Shown: positions 34,270-44,114 of the stretch, piece after piece | Numbering within the stretch: position 1 is the first letter of the stretch | Layout of the letters: each line of letters opens with the position of its first letter | Source: Bradyrhizobium sp. CCBAU 53340 | GTDB taxonomy: Bacteria; Pseudomonadota; Alphaproteobacteria; Rhizobiales; Xanthobacteraceae | Assembly (NCBI RefSeq): GCF_015291645.1 | Contig: NZ_CP030055.1 | Span: 5,084,001-5,148,000 of the forward strand | Reading direction: 5' to 3' | Length of the DNA stretch: 64,000 nt | Translations under genes and position numbers: made by a program | The notes under the pieces: generated by a model | What the model saw: only the letters and a program-made list of their open reading frames with translations | Told to the model about the DNA's origin: nothing | Database searches by the model: none

Positions 34270-35367
34270 TCAGTCGATCTGTCCGGTTTCACGCCCGGCC
34301 GGCAGCATCGCCGGCCGCTCGACGCGGCTCTCGATCTTGACGCGCCGCCCCTCGTCGGCGGAGGTCTGGAACGCCTCCATCACCTCGAGCACGTGGAAGG
34401 CCAGCGCGCCGCTGGCGCGGTGCGGCCGGTCGTTCAGGATCGCGGATGCCATGTCGGCGACCCCGATCGAGCGGAACTCGCCTTCGACATGACCGTGCGT
34501 CAACGGCATCGTCTCAAATTCGCCGCCGGTCTTGGCCACCTGCACTTCGCCGCCGAAGCGGTTCGGGTCGGGGACCAGCATGCTGCCCTTGTCACCATAA
34601 ATCTCGATCGGCGCGTGGCGGTGCTTCGGCACATCGAAGCTCATCGTGATCGAGACGACGGCCCCGCTCTCGAATTCGAGCGTGCCCGCGACGTGGGTCG
34701 CCACCTCGACCGGAATCAGGGTCCCATTCATTGGCTGGCTGGTGACCAGACGCTCGGATCTCGGGCGCGCGGTCGAGCCCATCACGCTGGCGACAGGCCC
34801 GAGCAGCTGCACGAGATCGGTGATGTAATACGACCCCATGTCCAGCATCGGCCCGCCGCCCCGCAAATAGTAGAAGCCCGGCGAAGGATGCCAGCGCTCG
34901 TGGCCGGGGCAGCCGAAGAAGGCGCTGCCTGCCACGGGCGTGCCGATCGCGCCGTCGTCGATCAGCTTGCGGGCGGTCTGGTGCCCGCCGCCGAGGAACG
35001 TGTCGGGCGCGCAGCCGACGCGGAGATTCTTCTGTGCGGCGAGATCCATCACCTTGCGGGCTTCTGCGACGTTGATGCCGAGCGGCTTCTCGGAATGGAC
35101 GTGCTTGCCGGCATTGAGCACCGCGAGGCTGACATCGGTGTGGGCCAGCGGCACGGTGAGATTGATAATGATCTCGACGTCATCGCGCTTGAGCAACTGA
35201 TCGACCCGCATCGCCGGCAAGCTGAACGCCGCGCCCTGCCGCTCGGCGACATCGCTGCGCATATCCGCAAGCGCCTTGACCTCCATAACCGGGAATCGAT
35301 GAGCCGCCTTGAGATAGGCGGTGCTGATCACTCCGCAGCCGATGATTCCGATGCCGACTTTTCTCAT
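34270..35367 (-). CDS. Gfo/Idh/MocA-family oxidoreductase
   Basis: A 365-residue NAD(P)-dependent sugar or inositol dehydrogenase. The Rossmann motif is VGIGIIGCGVISTAYL, the catalytic-lysine motif is SEKPLG, and the C-terminal beta-sheet domain follows (GGGPMLDMGSYYITDLVQLL). ATG 35367 has GGAG eight bases upstream. With ThuA next to it, oxidation of an imported sugar at C3, or of a polyol, is a reasonable guess. Confidence 0.88.
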   Translation of the reverse strand: MRKVGIGIIGCGVISTAYLKAAHRFPVMEVKALADMRSDVAERQGAAFSLPAMRVDQLLKRDDVEIIINLTVPLAHTDVSLAVLNAGKHVHSEKPLGINVAEARKVMDLAAQKNLRVGCAPDTFLGGGHQTARKLIDDGAIGTPVAGSAFFGCPGHERWHPSPGFYYLRGGGPMLDMGSYYITDLVQLLGPVASVMGSTARPRSERLVTSQPMNGTLIPVEVATHVAGTLEFESGAVVSITMSFDVPKHRHAPIEIYGDKGSMLVPDPNRFGGEVQVAKTGGEFETMPLTHGHVEGEFRSIGVADMASAILNDRPHRASGALAFHVLEVMEAFQTSADEGRRVKIESRVERPAMLPAGRETGQID

Positions 35368-35389
35368 TGTAATCTCCGTGAAGTCTTGT

Positions 35390-36238
35390 TCATCCCTTGA
35401 CTGCACCTGCCGTGAGGCCGGCGACGATATGCTTCTGTGCCAGCAGGAACAGAATGATCGTCGGAAGGATGGTGAGCGTGATGAAGGCGAGGATCAGGTG
35501 CCACTCGGACGAATATTCGCCCTGGTAAACCATAATGCCGAGCGGCCAGGGATAGAGCGCATCGGTGTTGAGCATCACCAGCGGCAACAGATAGGCATTC
35601 CAGCTGTTGACGAAAGTGATGGTGCCGACGGTCGCCAGGATCGGCCGCGACAACGGCAGCGTCACGTAACGAAAGAACTTGATGTAGCTGCAGCCATCGA
35701 CCAGCGCGGCCTCCAGCAGTTCATAGGGAATGTCCTTGAAGAAGCGGCGCAGCAGCAGCACGCTCATGGCGAGGCTGAAAGCCACTTGCGGCAGCGCGAC
35801 GCCGAAATAGGTATCGAGCAGGCCGAGGTCGCGCACCTTGATGAACAGCGGCAGCACGGCGGTCGCTGCCGGAAACAACAGGCCGAGCGTCAAATAGCTC
35901 AGCAGCATCGACGAGCCGAAGAACCTGACGTGGGCGAAGGTGAACGCCGCCATCGAGGCGACGATCAGCGTCAATGTCACCGTGAGGGTCGAGATGATCA
36001 GCGAGTTGCGCAGGAGCTGCCAGTAGCGGGTGGAGAACAGGATGTCCGCATAGTTCTGCCACTCCCAATGACTGGGCAGGCCGAATGGATTGACGCGCAA
36101 TTCGCCGAGCGATTTGAAGCCGCCGAGCAAGGTTGCCAGCAGCGGCACCAGCACGAAGATGGCAACGATGCCGAGAAAGGCCGCCTTGAACAGCACGGCG
36201 GGGTCGAACGGGGCGCGGGCAGTCTCGGCACTATTCAT
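35390..36238 (-). CDS. Sugar ABC transporter permease, MalG type
   Basis: A 282-residue inner-membrane permease with six predicted segments and the EAA loop ELLEAALVDGCSYIKFFRYV near residue 190. The ATG at 36238 lies eight bases inside the preceding permease gene, giving translational coupling. It forms the heterodimeric channel with the MalF-type partner. No ATPase gene is present in the operon, so a shared MsmK/UgpC-like ATPase encoded elsewhere is expected. Confidence 0.9.
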   Translation of the reverse strand: MNSAETARAPFDPAVLFKAAFLGIVAIFVLVPLLATLLGGFKSLGELRVNPFGLPSHWEWQNYADILFSTRYWQLLRNSLIISTLTVTLTLIVASMAAFTFAHVRFFGSSMLLSYLTLGLLFPAATAVLPLFIKVRDLGLLDTYFGVALPQVAFSLAMSVLLLRRFFKDIPYELLEAALVDGCSYIKFFRYVTLPLSRPILATVGTITFVNSWNAYLLPLVMLNTDALYPWPLGIMVYQGEYSSEWHLILAFITLTILPTIILFLLAQKHIVAGLTAGAVKG

Positions 36239-37160
36239 CGCGCATGAACCATCGCTTGTAGGTGAAGGCAAAGGTCACGCAGATCGCGAACAAGATGACG
36301 CCGATGGCGCTGCCATAGCCGACCCGCATGCGCGAGATGCCATTGTTGTAGAGGAAACTCACCATGGTGTTCGAGGAATCCGCCGGTCCCCCGCGCGTCA
36401 GCGGCATGACGAGATCGAACAGCTGCAGCGAGCCGACGATGGCGAAGAACACCGAGAGCCGGATGGTCGGGTAGAGCAAGGGGATCACGACATGGCGCAA
36501 GGTTTGCGAACGCGTCGCGCCATCGATCCGCGCCGCCTCGACCAGGGTCTTGTCGAGGCTCTGCAGCGCAGCAATGAACAGCATCATGTGGAAGCCGAAA
36601 TATTTCCAGACGATCACGATCAGCACCGCCAGCATGGCTGTGTCGGTCGAGGCCAACAGATGCGGCGGCTCGGCGCTGAAAAGGCGCCAGATCGATGCGA
36701 CAAGGCCGTAGTCGCCGTCATAGACGAAGGAGAAGATCAACCCGGTCGCGATCTCCGCCAGGATATAGGGCATGAAGAACAGCATACGCAGCGCCACCGC
36801 GCCGCGAAACTTCTCGGCCAGCATCAAGGCCAGGGTCAGTGCGAGCGGCAGCTGGATCGCGAGCGAGACAGCGATGATCAGCCCGTTGTTGCGCAGCGCA
36901 AGCCAGAACGCGCGCGTTTCCAAGACGAAACGATAATTATCGACGCCGATCCAGTGAGTCGGCCTGCCGAACCCATTCCAGTTGAAGCCCGAATACCATG
37001 CCGCCTCGCCGATCGGTAGCACCACGAACAGCGTGAACAGCAGCAATGCCGGCGGCAGGAACAGGATCAGGACGGTGAAGCGACCGTCCCAGCCTGGGCC
37101 GCGAACCGTGGCCTGAGGAGCCGCCTCGCCGGCAACGCCGATCGGCGAGGTCATCGCCAT
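36231..37160 (-). CDS. Sugar ABC transporter permease, MalF type
   Basis: A 309-residue permease with six transmembrane segments and the EAA loop TLVEAARIDGATRSQTLRHV near residue 205. The N-terminal segment LILFLPPALLLFTLFVVLP is typical of the UgpA/MalF subgroup. Start choice is between GTG 37172, ATG 37160 and ATG 37154; none has a strong ribosome site, and 37160 is taken. It follows the binding-protein gene by only about 14 bases. Confidence 0.88.
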   Translation of the reverse strand: MAMTSPIGVAGEAAPQATVRGPGWDGRFTVLILFLPPALLLFTLFVVLPIGEAAWYSGFNWNGFGRPTHWIGVDNYRFVLETRAFWLALRNNGLIIAVSLAIQLPLALTLALMLAEKFRGAVALRMLFFMPYILAEIATGLIFSFVYDGDYGLVASIWRLFSAEPPHLLASTDTAMLAVLIVIVWKYFGFHMMLFIAALQSLDKTLVEAARIDGATRSQTLRHVVIPLLYPTIRLSVFFAIVGSLQLFDLVMPLTRGGPADSSNTMVSFLYNNGISRMRVGYGSAIGVILFAICVTFAFTYKRWFMRDE

Positions 37161-37174
37161 CCGCCGCGCCACCG

Positions 37175-38434
37175 TCAGTTGCCCTGCTTGAACGCCGCTT
37201 CGATCGCTTTCGCCGCATCCTGCGGGCTCATGCTGCCGCCGGCAATCTCCGCCGAGACGTCGTTGACGACGCGGCCGACCGAGGGACCGAGGCTCTGGTC
37301 ATAGAAGTTCTGGTGGTACTGCGACTTTGCGAGATTGGAAGCGATCAGCTTCATGAAGGAATTGTTGAGACCGGCGTCCGCGCCCTGCACCACGGGGATG
37401 ATGTAGCTGCCCGCGGCAAGCCGCGTCTGCACGTCGTTGGAGATGAAGTACTTGAGGAAATCGACCGCTTCCTTCGGCGAGTCCTTGGTGACCAGCCAGC
37501 CAGTGATGCCGCCGAGCGTATCCGTCGGCGCGCCCTTGCCACCGGGTACCACAGGGAAATCGAACCAGCAGATCTTGTCTTCGCTCAACCCGACCTTGTC
37601 GGCGGCCAGCGCGCGCTGCAAATTATAAACCGAACTGATCGCGAGCGACATCGCAGCCTTGCCGTCGCCGAAATAGCCGACGGCCTGAGGGTTCTTGAAG
37701 CCGAGGAAACCGTTCTGGAACGGCTGGAGATCAACGAGCTGCTTGAACAGCTCGCCGGATTTCTGGAACGTTTCGCCGGCGAAGCCGCCATTCTCGTCGC
37801 GCAATGCAGCATCGAACGCCGCCTTGCCGCCGATGCGCACGGCAAGATGGGTCCAGTAGAAGTGCAGCGGCCATTTGTCGGCACCGCCGACCACGATCGG
37901 CGTCACGCCTGCTACCTTGAGCGTCTTCACTGCGGTGAGCAAATCATCCCACGTCTTGATTGCAGCAGGATCGACCTTCGCTTTGGCCATCAGATCCTTG
38001 TTGCAGATGAAGCCGACCTGCGACAGCGAAATGGGCAGGCCATAGACGCGGCCGTTGCTCGTGAACGCAGCGAGCGCCGCGGGCGTGATGCTGTCGCTAT
38101 AGCCCTTCACCTGGTCGGTGATGTCTTCGAGCACGCCGGCATCGATCTGCGTCTTCAACACGCCGCCGGCCCAGCTGTAGATGATATTCGGCCGATCCTT
38201 TGATTGCAGGATGGTCGGCAGCTTGGCCTTGTAGGCCTCGTTCTCGAGGAACTGCATCTCGACCTTCACACCGGGATGCGAGGCCTCATAGCTGCGGGCG
38301 ACCTCCTCCCAGATCTTCACCTGGGCCGGATTGACCTCGATGTGGAGCCATTTCACGGTTGTGTCGGCTGCGGCCAGATTGGCCCCGAGCAGGCATGCGG
38401 CAGCGGCGAGTCCCAGCTTCCCGAGCAGCCTCAT
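37175..38434 (-). CDS. Sugar ABC transporter substrate-binding protein
   Basis: A 419-residue family 1 solute-binding protein: signal peptide MRLLGKLGLAAAACLLGANL, ligand-fold segments NIIYSWAGGVLKTQIDAG, TWDDLLTAVKTLKVAGVTPI and GITGWLVTKDSPKEAVDFLK. It delivers an oligosaccharide or sugar derivative to the two permeases that follow. It is the first gene of the six-gene minus-strand operon ending in the LacI regulator, and is divergent from the SDR gene across a 169-base gap. Confidence 0.92.
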   Translation of the reverse strand: MRLLGKLGLAAAACLLGANLAAADTTVKWLHIEVNPAQVKIWEEVARSYEASHPGVKVEMQFLENEAYKAKLPTILQSKDRPNIIYSWAGGVLKTQIDAGVLEDITDQVKGYSDSITPAALAAFTSNGRVYGLPISLSQVGFICNKDLMAKAKVDPAAIKTWDDLLTAVKTLKVAGVTPIVVGGADKWPLHFYWTHLAVRIGGKAAFDAALRDENGGFAGETFQKSGELFKQLVDLQPFQNGFLGFKNPQAVGYFGDGKAAMSLAISSVYNLQRALAADKVGLSEDKICWFDFPVVPGGKGAPTDTLGGITGWLVTKDSPKEAVDFLKYFISNDVQTRLAAGSYIIPVVQGADAGLNNSFMKLIASNLAKSQYHQNFYDQSLGPSVGRVVNDVSAEIAGGSMSPQDAAKAIEAAFKQGN

Positions 38435-38603
38435 CGCATTCCTCCCGACCGGTTGTCTTATTCTTTGGCTGCAATCCTGCCCTCGATTTTTGAGGTACGC
38501 AACTAAAATTCTGATCTATGAACCTCAGGCAGAAAATGACTAAGGTTTGCAAGGGGAAATGGACGGCGCTGTGTGTCGTCCGCAAGCAAGTCGAGAGGTG
38601 TTC

Positions 38604-39362
38604 ATGGCCGCCATTTATTCTGACCTTGCCGGAAAGGTCGTTCTCGTCACCGGTGGCGCATCGGGAATTGGCGCCGCGATCGTGCGGCGCTTCGCGCAGC
38701 AGAAGAGCAAAGTTGTGTTCTTCGACATCAAGGCCGATGAAGGCCAGCACCTTGCACGCGAATTGTCCGATCAAGGTCTGGATGCGCATTTCCAGCGCGT
38801 CGACCTGACCGATATCGCTGCGCTACGCGCCGGCGTTGCGGAGGCGCGCAACACGCAAGGCGCGATCAACATCCTCGTCAACAACGCCGCGCATGACGAG
38901 CGGCACAACACCGAAGAGATGACACCGGAATATTGGGATGACCGCATCGCGGTGAATCTGAAGCACCAGTTCTTTGCCGCGCAAGCCGTGTTGCCGGACA
39001 TGAAGGCGGCGAAGGGCGGCGCAATCATCAATTTCGGTTCGGTGTCCTGGATCGCCGGACAAGGCGGCATGGCCGCCTACACCGCCAGCAAATCAGGCGT
39101 GATCGGGCTGACTCGTTCGCTGGCGCGCGATTACGGCCCGTTCAACATCCGCGTCAACGCGATAGCCCCGGGCTGGATCATGACCGAACGCCAGCTCGAG
39201 AAATGGATGACGCCGGCCGGCGAGATCGAATTGCAGCAGCGCCAGTGCCTGAAGCGCCGGCTCGTGCCGGACGAGGTTGCAAAATTCACCCTCTTCCTCG
39301 CTTCCGACGAGGCCTCCGCCTGCACGGCGCAGCACTACATCGTCGATGGCGGCTGGGTGTGA
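38604..39362 (+). CDS. SDR-family dehydrogenase
   Basis: A 252-residue short-chain dehydrogenase: cofactor motif VVLVTGGASGIGAAI, structural NNAA, catalytic Ser (NFGSVSW) and the YTASK active-site pair, ending IVDGGWV. It resembles sugar dehydrogenases of the galactose/arabinose type. ATG 38604 has GAGAGG upstream; an earlier in-frame ATG lacks one. Divergent to the sugar ABC operon and probably part of the same pathway, controlled by the same LacI protein. Confidence 0.87.
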   Translation: MAAIYSDLAGKVVLVTGGASGIGAAIVRRFAQQKSKVVFFDIKADEGQHLARELSDQGLDAHFQRVDLTDIAALRAGVAEARNTQGAINILVNNAAHDERHNTEEMTPEYWDDRIAVNLKHQFFAAQAVLPDMKAAKGGAIINFGSVSWIAGQGGMAAYTASKSGVIGLTRSLARDYGPFNIRVNAIAPGWIMTERQLEKWMTPAGEIELQQRQCLKRRLVPDEVAKFTLFLASDEASACTAQHYIVDGGWV

Positions 39363-39625
39363 CATGCTGTGAGATGATCGCGACAACTGGCCGCGCCACG
39401 CCGCTGAATTCATCCCGCTGCATTGATCTTTCGCCTGCTGCACCGCGAAACCATCTGCGCCGCAACATTCAAAAATGAGACTGCCCGTCAAGCCGAACGA
39501 GGCGTCCACGCGTGCATCGCATTCGACTTCGGCTAGCTTCCCGGGAAAGCCGCGGGCCACTTGAGAGCCACGGGCGTCGCGCCGGTTCGGCGCGGCAACA
39601 GATCGACGACACAGGGAGGAGCACA

Positions 39626-40876
39626 ATGTCGAAATGCAGTATTGGACTGCTCGCGCTGAGCAGCCTGTTTCTTTCAGGCGCCGCGATCGCCCAGGAAAAG
39701 ATCAAGGTAGGCGTGACGGCGACGCTCGAGGGCACCTACACGGTGCTCGGCGAGGACGGCATGCGTGGCCACCAGACGGCACTCAACGTGCTGGGCAAGA
39801 AGATCGGCGACAAGGAACTCGAATTTATCGTCGCCTCGACCGACGCGACGCCGGACTCCGCGGTACGCGCGGTCCGGAAGCTGATCGAGCAGGACAAGGT
39901 GCAGATCCTGCTTTCGCCACTCTCCGGCGACGAAGGCATCGCGGTCAAGAACTTTGCCAAAACCCATCCTGAGCTGACCTTCATCAACGCGGCATCGGGC
40001 GCGCAGGAAACGACCTATGTTGACCCTGCCCCGAACTTCTTCCGCTACAACATGGACGGTGCACAGTGGCAGGTCGGCCTCGGAAAATATGCCTATGAGG
40101 AGAAGAAGTATCGCAAGATCGCAACCGTCGGCGAGGACTATTCCTTCATCTACACCCAGGTATTCGGGCTCGTGCTCGAGTTCTGCGGTGCCGGCGGACA
40201 GGTCACCAACCGGCAGTGGGTGCCGCTCGGCACGAAGGACTTCGCCTCCGTCATTGCCGCCCTGCCCGACGATGTCGATGCCATTTATCTCGGGCTCGGC
40301 GGCGCGGATGCCGTCAATTTCCTCAATCAGTATCAGCAGGCCGGCGGCAAGGCGCATCTGATGGGCGGTTCCATCATGATCGACCAGACCATCCTATCGT
40401 CGAAGGGGAATGCCAAGAATGCCCTCATCGGCACCATCGCGGCGAGCGGCCAGGCCGACACCTGGGAGGACCCGGGCTGGCAAAAGTTCGTGAAGGCCTA
40501 TCAGGACGCTTTCCCGCCCAACAAGCGCTTCCCGAGTCCCTCGCTGCTGGCCACCAACTACTACGGCTCGACGATGGCGTTGATCCTCGCACTGCGTGAG
40601 GTCAACGGCGATCTCAGCGACAATCAGTCGAAGTTCAAGGCCGCGCTGGCCAAGATCGAGCTCGACGCGCCGAACGGCAAGATCAAACTCGACTCCAATC
40701 GCCAGGCGATCGGCACCAACTTCGTCACTGAAGTTGTCGATGATGGCAAGGGCGCGCTGTTCAGCAAGGTCGTGAAGGTCATTCCGAACGTGAACCAGAC
40801 GCTCGGTTATGATCCGGCTGTGTTCTCCAAGATCGGACTGCCGAGCCGAACCGTTCCGGAATGTAAGAAGTATTGA
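39626..40876 (+). CDS. Branched-chain-type ABC substrate-binding protein (LivK/AmiC-like)
   Basis: A 416-residue periplasmic-binding protein of the type I Leu/Ile/Val fold. Signal peptide MSKCSIGLLALSSLFLSGAA, then KVGVTATLEGTYTVLGEDG and the lobe sequence SDxTPD-like DATPDSAVRAVRKLIEQD. GGGAGGA precedes the ATG at 39626. It is separated from the membrane and ATPase parts only by the AraC regulator, so it likely gives that importer its specificity. In rhizobia such proteins bind many aromatic or amide ligands besides amino acids. Confidence 0.9.
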   Translation: MSKCSIGLLALSSLFLSGAAIAQEKIKVGVTATLEGTYTVLGEDGMRGHQTALNVLGKKIGDKELEFIVASTDATPDSAVRAVRKLIEQDKVQILLSPLSGDEGIAVKNFAKTHPELTFINAASGAQETTYVDPAPNFFRYNMDGAQWQVGLGKYAYEEKKYRKIATVGEDYSFIYTQVFGLVLEFCGAGGQVTNRQWVPLGTKDFASVIAALPDDVDAIYLGLGGADAVNFLNQYQQAGGKAHLMGGSIMIDQTILSSKGNAKNALIGTIAASGQADTWEDPGWQKFVKAYQDAFPPNKRFPSPSLLATNYYGSTMALILALREVNGDLSDNQSKFKAALAKIELDAPNGKIKLDSNRQAIGTNFVTEVVDDGKGALFSKVVKVIPNVNQTLGYDPAVFSKIGLPSRTVPECKKY

Positions 40877-40902
40877 CGCATCAGAACGACGACGCAACCG
40901 GG

Positions 40903-40927
40903 GAGCGACTCGCTGGCGCGGTCGCTC
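40903..40927 (+). terminator. Hairpin after the substrate-binding protein gene
   Basis: GAGCGAC (40903-40909) pairs with GTCGCTC (40921-40927) over an 11-base loop, 26 bases after the stop codon. There is no T run. It may partly separate transcription of the binding protein from the AraC gene. Confidence 0.35.
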
Positions 40928-41000
40928 TCCGCTCTTGCAATCTCGCCGGCGATGTTGAACGCTGGCTAACAAGGACAAAGAACATTCGGGAGGGGAAGGC

Positions 41001-41828
41001 ATGAGCCGTGCGCTCGCCGTCTTCCATGGCCGGTTCGGCCGGGCGACGGTTTATCAATTGAACCGCCCTTTCAATATTCACGCGCATCGCGAAGGTCATT
41101 TGATCTTCCATGTCGGCGGCATGCCCGCATGCATCGATGTGTCCGACGGACACTACGATCTCATCGAGTCCTCTGTCGTCGCGGTCAATCCATGGGAACC
41201 GCACAACTTCCTGCCGACCGATCTCGATGGCGGCGCCATCTTCTTCGTGCTCTACGTCAATGCCGAATGGTTTGCGCCCGATACCTCGGGCGCCGACCGC
41301 CTGCGTTTCGGCCGCACCCAGTTCAAACGCACGCCTGCTCTCGACAAGCACATCAGGCGCACCGCAGCGCTCGTGTGCGGCGCACCGTCGCTGTCGAGCC
41401 TCGATTCCGAGCTCCGGACGCTGATCGACATCTGTTATGACGAGAGCTGGCAGCAGGCCAAGATCGCGCGCGATCCACGCGCAAACGGTTCCGTCACCGA
41501 TTTTCGCGTGCGCAAATGCATCAAAATGATGTCGGAAAGCCCCGGCGCTGAGATCGAGCTCGACACCATCGCCCGCGAATCCGGCCTGTCGCGGCCGCAC
41601 TTCTACCGGCTGTTCCGCGTGCAGACCGGAGTCACCCCGAACCTCTATCTCAACACGCTGATCATGGAACAAGCACTCGAAGCATTGGTGGCGAGCGAGA
41701 CGCCAATCGCCGACATCGGCTTCGATCTCGGCTTCTCCTCGCAGAGCGGCTTCACCCGGTTCTTCGCTGCCAATGTGGGGATGGCTCCGACCGATTATCG
41801 TCGCGCGGCCAAGGTTTTGCGCGCCTGA
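41001..41828 (+). CDS. AraC-family transcriptional regulator
   Basis: A 275-residue regulator. The N-terminal cupin-like domain (AHREGHLIFHVGGMPACIDV, VAVNPWEPHNFLP) probably binds the inducer. The C-terminal double HTH is about residues 165-272 (LDTIARESGLSRPHFYRLFR, TPIADIGFDLGFSSQSGFTR). GGGAGG precedes the ATG. Standing at the head of the long downstream run, it is the most likely activator of the whole import-and-degradation block. Confidence 0.9.
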   Translation: MSRALAVFHGRFGRATVYQLNRPFNIHAHREGHLIFHVGGMPACIDVSDGHYDLIESSVVAVNPWEPHNFLPTDLDGGAIFFVLYVNAEWFAPDTSGADRLRFGRTQFKRTPALDKHIRRTAALVCGAPSLSSLDSELRTLIDICYDESWQQAKIARDPRANGSVTDFRVRKCIKMMSESPGAEIELDTIARESGLSRPHFYRLFRVQTGVTPNLYLNTLIMEQALEALVASETPIADIGFDLGFSSQSGFTRFFAANVGMAPTDYRRAAKVLRA

Positions 41829-42019
41829 CTGCGGCACGAAAAGATACTCACGATCAAACGTCGTCCTCGCCGCCCGGCTAAGGTGGAGGCAACGCGATCC
41901 CAAGATGATCGCGACCGACGGGAGTGCGCGTTCATGGCGAGGCGAGCAGCCGGTGTAAGGCTGTCTGACCTGCATTCGATGGACCATTGGCATGCGGCTT
42001 GGCCGAGAAGGCGGCGTGC

Positions 42020-43030
42020 ATGAGCCGCTTTGTCGAACGTCATCCCGCCTGGGCGCTGATCGCCATCATTGCCATTGCCGCCGTGCTCTGGCTGATCTTC
42101 GCGATATGGCCGCCGGGCCTCGAGGAGGCGATCGGGCGCAAGCGCGTCTTCCTCAACGCCGTCTTCAACGGCATCACGCTCGGTGGCCTCTACTTCCTCG
42201 TCGCCAGCGGCTTCACGTTGATCTTCGGCCTGATGCGCAACGTCAATCTCGCGCACGGCTCCCTGTATCTGTTCGGCGGCTATGTCGGGTATGCTATCAG
42301 CACGTCGACCGGCTCCTGGGTCCTCAGCTTCATCGTCGCGTTCATCCTGTCGGCTCTGGTCGGCGTCCTGCTCCAGGTCATCGTGTTCCGGCGCATGGAG
42401 GGACAAGATCTCAGGCAGACCATGGTCACGATCGGACTTTCGATCGTGTTCGCGGATCTCATGCTGTGGGCCTGCGGCGGCGACTTCTACCAGATCCAGA
42501 CGCCAAACTGGTTGATCGGTCCGGTGGAGCTGCCGTTGATCACAGCAATCAAATCCTCGGGCGAGCCGGTCTATCTTGGATATCCGCTGGTGCGCCTCGT
42601 GATCTTTGCCGCCTCCGTGGTGATCGGCATCGCGATGTGGCTCGCGCTGAACCGCACTCGGATCGGCATGATCATCCGCGCCGGTGTGGACGACCGCGAC
42701 ATCCTTGCCGCGACCGGCGTGCGCATCCAGCTCGTCTTCGTGCTGGTGTTCGCCTTCGGCGCCGGGCTTGCGGGCATCGCCGGCGTCGTCGGCGGCACCT
42801 TCCAGTCATTGTCGCCGGGCGAGGATATCCGCTTCCTGCTGGCTTCGCTCGTCGTCGTGATCGTCGGCGGCATGGGCTCGATCCCCGGTGCGGCGCTCGG
42901 CGCGCTGATCATTGGCCTCGCCGAGCAGCTCGGCTCGGTCTACATCCCGACCTATGCCATCGTCGTGACCTTCCTGATCATGGTGCTTGTGCTGGCCATC
43001 CGGCCGCAAGGCCTGTTGGCGAGGCGCTGA
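42020..43030 (+). CDS. livH: Branched-chain-type ABC permease, LivH
   Basis: A 336-residue inner-membrane permease with at least eight hydrophobic segments. LivH features are NGITLGGLYFLVASGFTLIF, NLAHGSLYLFGGYVG and VVIVGGMGSIPGAALGALII. Start 42020 (MSRFVERHPAW) is chosen over an upstream in-frame TTG. It begins about 190 bases after the AraC gene and starts an 18-gene run in which almost every gap is under 31 bases. Confidence 0.9.
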   Translation: MSRFVERHPAWALIAIIAIAAVLWLIFAIWPPGLEEAIGRKRVFLNAVFNGITLGGLYFLVASGFTLIFGLMRNVNLAHGSLYLFGGYVGYAISTSTGSWVLSFIVAFILSALVGVLLQVIVFRRMEGQDLRQTMVTIGLSIVFADLMLWACGGDFYQIQTPNWLIGPVELPLITAIKSSGEPVYLGYPLVRLVIFAASVVIGIAMWLALNRTRIGMIIRAGVDDRDILAATGVRIQLVFVLVFAFGAGLAGIAGVVGGTFQSLSPGEDIRFLLASLVVVIVGGMGSIPGAALGALIIGLAEQLGSVYIPTYAIVVTFLIMVLVLAIRPQGLLARR

Positions 43031-43031
43031 G

Positions 43032-44114
43032 ATGTCGCTCGCCCCTGACGTCCGCCTTGCCGCTCGTCCCGCTGCATCGGCGCAGCGGCCCGTACGGACA
43101 TGGCCGGAGATCAACAATCCCGCCGCCTGGGTCGTCGCGGTCATTCTCCTGATCATGCCGCTGATCGCCAACGGCTTCTTCCTGATCGAGATCTTCGCGA
43201 CGACGCTGATCCTCGGCATCATGGCGCTGAGCCTGATGTTCCTCGCCGGCTATGGCGGCATGGTCAGCCTGATGCAGCTCACCATCGCGGGCTTTGCCGC
43301 CTATATGGTCGCGGTGTTTGGCGTCAGCGGCAACGCCAATATCAGCCTCGGCTGGCCGTGGTGGCTCGCGGTGCCGATGGCGCTGGCGCTGGCAACGGCA
43401 TTCGGCACGCTCGGCGGCGCGCTCGCGGTGCGCACCGAAGGTATTTACACCATCATGATCACGCTCGCGATTGGAGCTGCCTTCTACTATTTCACCAACC
43501 AGAACTGGGCGATCTTCAACGGCCACACCGGTATCAACACCGTGGCCACCCCTCACTTCTGGGGCGTGAACTGGCGCGCCGACATTCCCTTTTATTATGT
43601 CGTGCTCGCAGTCGCCGCGCTCTGCTATTTCGCCGTCGAATATCTCTCACGCGCGCCATTCGGGCTTGCGCTACAGGGCGTACGCGACAATCCGCGGCGC
43701 ATGGCAGCGCTCGGCTTCAACGTCAATGCGCACCGCGTCGCCGCCTACGCATTCGCCTCCTTCGTAGCCGCGCTCGCCGGCGTCCTCCAGGTCTGGAACT
43801 ATCGCCAGATCTCGCCGGGCTCGGTGAGCGTCGGGGCCTGCATCGACGTGCTGATCATCGCCGTTGTCGGCGGCATCACGCGCCCGATCGGCCCCTTCAT
43901 CGGCGCTTTGATCTTCGTGCTGCTGCGGACCTTTGCGCTCGATGTTCTGATCCGGCTGGGTCTCGACGGCAACCGCTTCCGGCTGCTGATCGGGCTCGGT
44001 TTCCTCGCCATCGTGTTCTGGTCCTCGGATGGTGTCATCGGCCTGTGGCAGCATTGGCGTCGAAGCCAGCGTCCCCGCGACGATCGATCAGGTGGAGGGC
44101 ACCGTCGTGGATAG
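43032..44114 (+). CDS. livM: Branched-chain-type ABC permease, LivM
   Basis: A 360-residue LivM-type permease: ALSLMFLAGYGGMVSLMQLT, VRTEGIYTIMITLAIGAAFY, RAPFGLALQGVRDNPRRMAA and GGITRPIGPFIGALIFVLL. It begins one base after livH with GAGG upstream, and its last eight bases overlap livG. The C-terminal tail is unusually basic. It pairs with LivH to form the channel. Confidence 0.9.
   Translation: MSLAPDVRLAARPAASAQRPVRTWPEINNPAAWVVAVILLIMPLIANGFFLIEIFATTLILGIMALSLMFLAGYGGMVSLMQLTIAGFAAYMVAVFGVSGNANISLGWPWWLAVPMALALATAFGTLGGALAVRTEGIYTIMITLAIGAAFYYFTNQNWAIFNGHTGINTVATPHFWGVNWRADIPFYYVVLAVAALCYFAVEYLSRAPFGLALQGVRDNPRRMAALGFNVNAHRVAAYAFASFVAALAGVLQVWNYRQISPGSVSVGACIDVLIIAVVGGITRPIGPFIGALIFVLLRTFALDVLIRLGLDGNRFRLLIGLGFLAIVFWSSDGVIGLWQHWRRSQRPRDDRSGGGHRRG

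Noticed and set aside
38491..38527. Inverted repeat TGAGGT...ACCTCA as LacI operator between the sugar operon and the SDR gene
   Set aside because: The 6-base arms are 25 bases apart, too far for one LacI dimer site, and no central CG palindrome is present. It may be chance.
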